Assembly (NCBI GenBank): GCA_963848175.1 | Contig: CAWKCO010000012.1 | Coordinates: 1-64,000, forward strand | Direction of reading: 5' to 3' | Length of the DNA: 64,000 nt | DNA from: JAMZMI01 sp963848175 | Lineage (GTDB): Bacteria > Bacteroidota > Bacteroidia > Cytophagales > Cyclobacteriaceae | Part shown: positions 63,905 to 64,000 of the stretch, in pieces | Layout of the letters: each line of letters opens with the position of its first letter | Position numbering within the stretch: the stretch's first letter is position 1 | Position numbers and translations under genes: made by a program | The notes under the pieces: model-generated | Seen by the model: the letters and a program-made list of their open reading frames with translations, nothing else | What the model was told of the DNA's origin: nothing | The model's database searches: none

Positions 63905-64000
63905 TTAACTCATTGGCACTTCTACCAACAGTAATTTTGTATCGCTCTTGGCTTTTATGCTGATCTGATTTGTGTCATAAACGCCCAATCCATCTCTCTT
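63905..64000 (-). CDS. Pirin-family protein, C-terminal fragment (runs off right edge)
   Basis: The last 31 residues of a minus-strand gene are visible, read as RDGLGVYDTNQISIKAKSDT followed by KLLLVEVPMS and a TAA at 63905. The RDG(L/I)G...D and LL(V/I)VPM pattern is the C-terminal end of YhhW-type pirins (bicupin quercetinase-like proteins). The rest lies outside the window. Confidence 0.65.
   Translation of the reverse strand, partial: KRDGLGVYDTNQISIKAKSDTKLLLVEVPMS

Noticed and set aside
1..64000. CRISPR arrays, insertion sequences, prophage, tRNA or rRNA genes
   Set aside because: No regularly spaced repeats, transposase or integrase motifs, or tRNA-like TTC-loop and stem patterns were seen on reading.

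Overview
The window reads as a chromosomal segment from a Bacteroidetes bacterium, most likely a marine or soil Cytophagales-type organism. The signs are Bacteroidetes -7 promoter boxes (TAnnTTTG) ahead of several genes, PorX (the type IX secretion response regulator), a secreted protein with a type IX sorting-like tail, BatA/DUF58 genes, a DUF4296 lipoprotein, MutS2, and a DnaJ of the short-zinc-finger type. No phage, insertion sequence, CRISPR array, rRNA or tRNA was found. The gene content is mostly core metabolism and housekeeping, with a glycosyltransferase-rich left end.

Layout: 1-4.5 kb holds glycosyltransferases, including two PLOD-type domains, one fused to a GT-D-like domain. Then come a ModF-like double ABC ATPase (4.6-6.1), a three-gene phosphorelay of histidine kinase, Rcp-type receiver and receiver-PAS-kinase hybrid (6.4-10.1), a 1-Cys peroxiredoxin, and a Mn/Fe/Zn ABC operon led by a DtxR/MntR repressor (15.6 down to 11.0). 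In that operon one permease carries its own complete DtxR-like domain. Next are a GT4, dapD, a TPR lipoprotein and lysA (16.8-19.5, the lysine/diaminopimelate branch), an NhaC-type antiporter, small lipoproteins, an NSS symporter, a conserved unknown and an acyl-CoA dehydrogenase with a striking double operator (25.7-27.6).

The right half has smc, an S4 protein, dnaJ-grpE, typA, a Crp/Fnr regulator with an FNR-like box next to it, a DinB protein, a fatty acid hydroxylase and phhA. These are followed by hisH-hisA-hisF-hisIE (40.9-43.6), a PLP enzyme, a TauE permease, folK, sppA, bioB, an exonuclease, a small ABC ATPase and an HD phosphohydrolase. The end carries porX-tsaE-ald, an NlpC/P60 lipoprotein, a compact Bat operon (DUF58, BatD-like, BatA), DUF4296-mutS2, a cytochrome b5-like protein and a partial pirin.

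A dominant feature is about 36 frame changes interrupting otherwise well-conserved genes. About 33 of them have the sign of a single extra base. They cluster at roughly 0.9-4, 12.8-17.3 and 41-51 kb, while long genes elsewhere (smc, mutS2, typA, acyl-CoA dehydrogenase) are intact. This looks like an insertion-biased, incompletely polished assembly rather than gene decay, so broken genes are annotated over their full span with the break positions stated.
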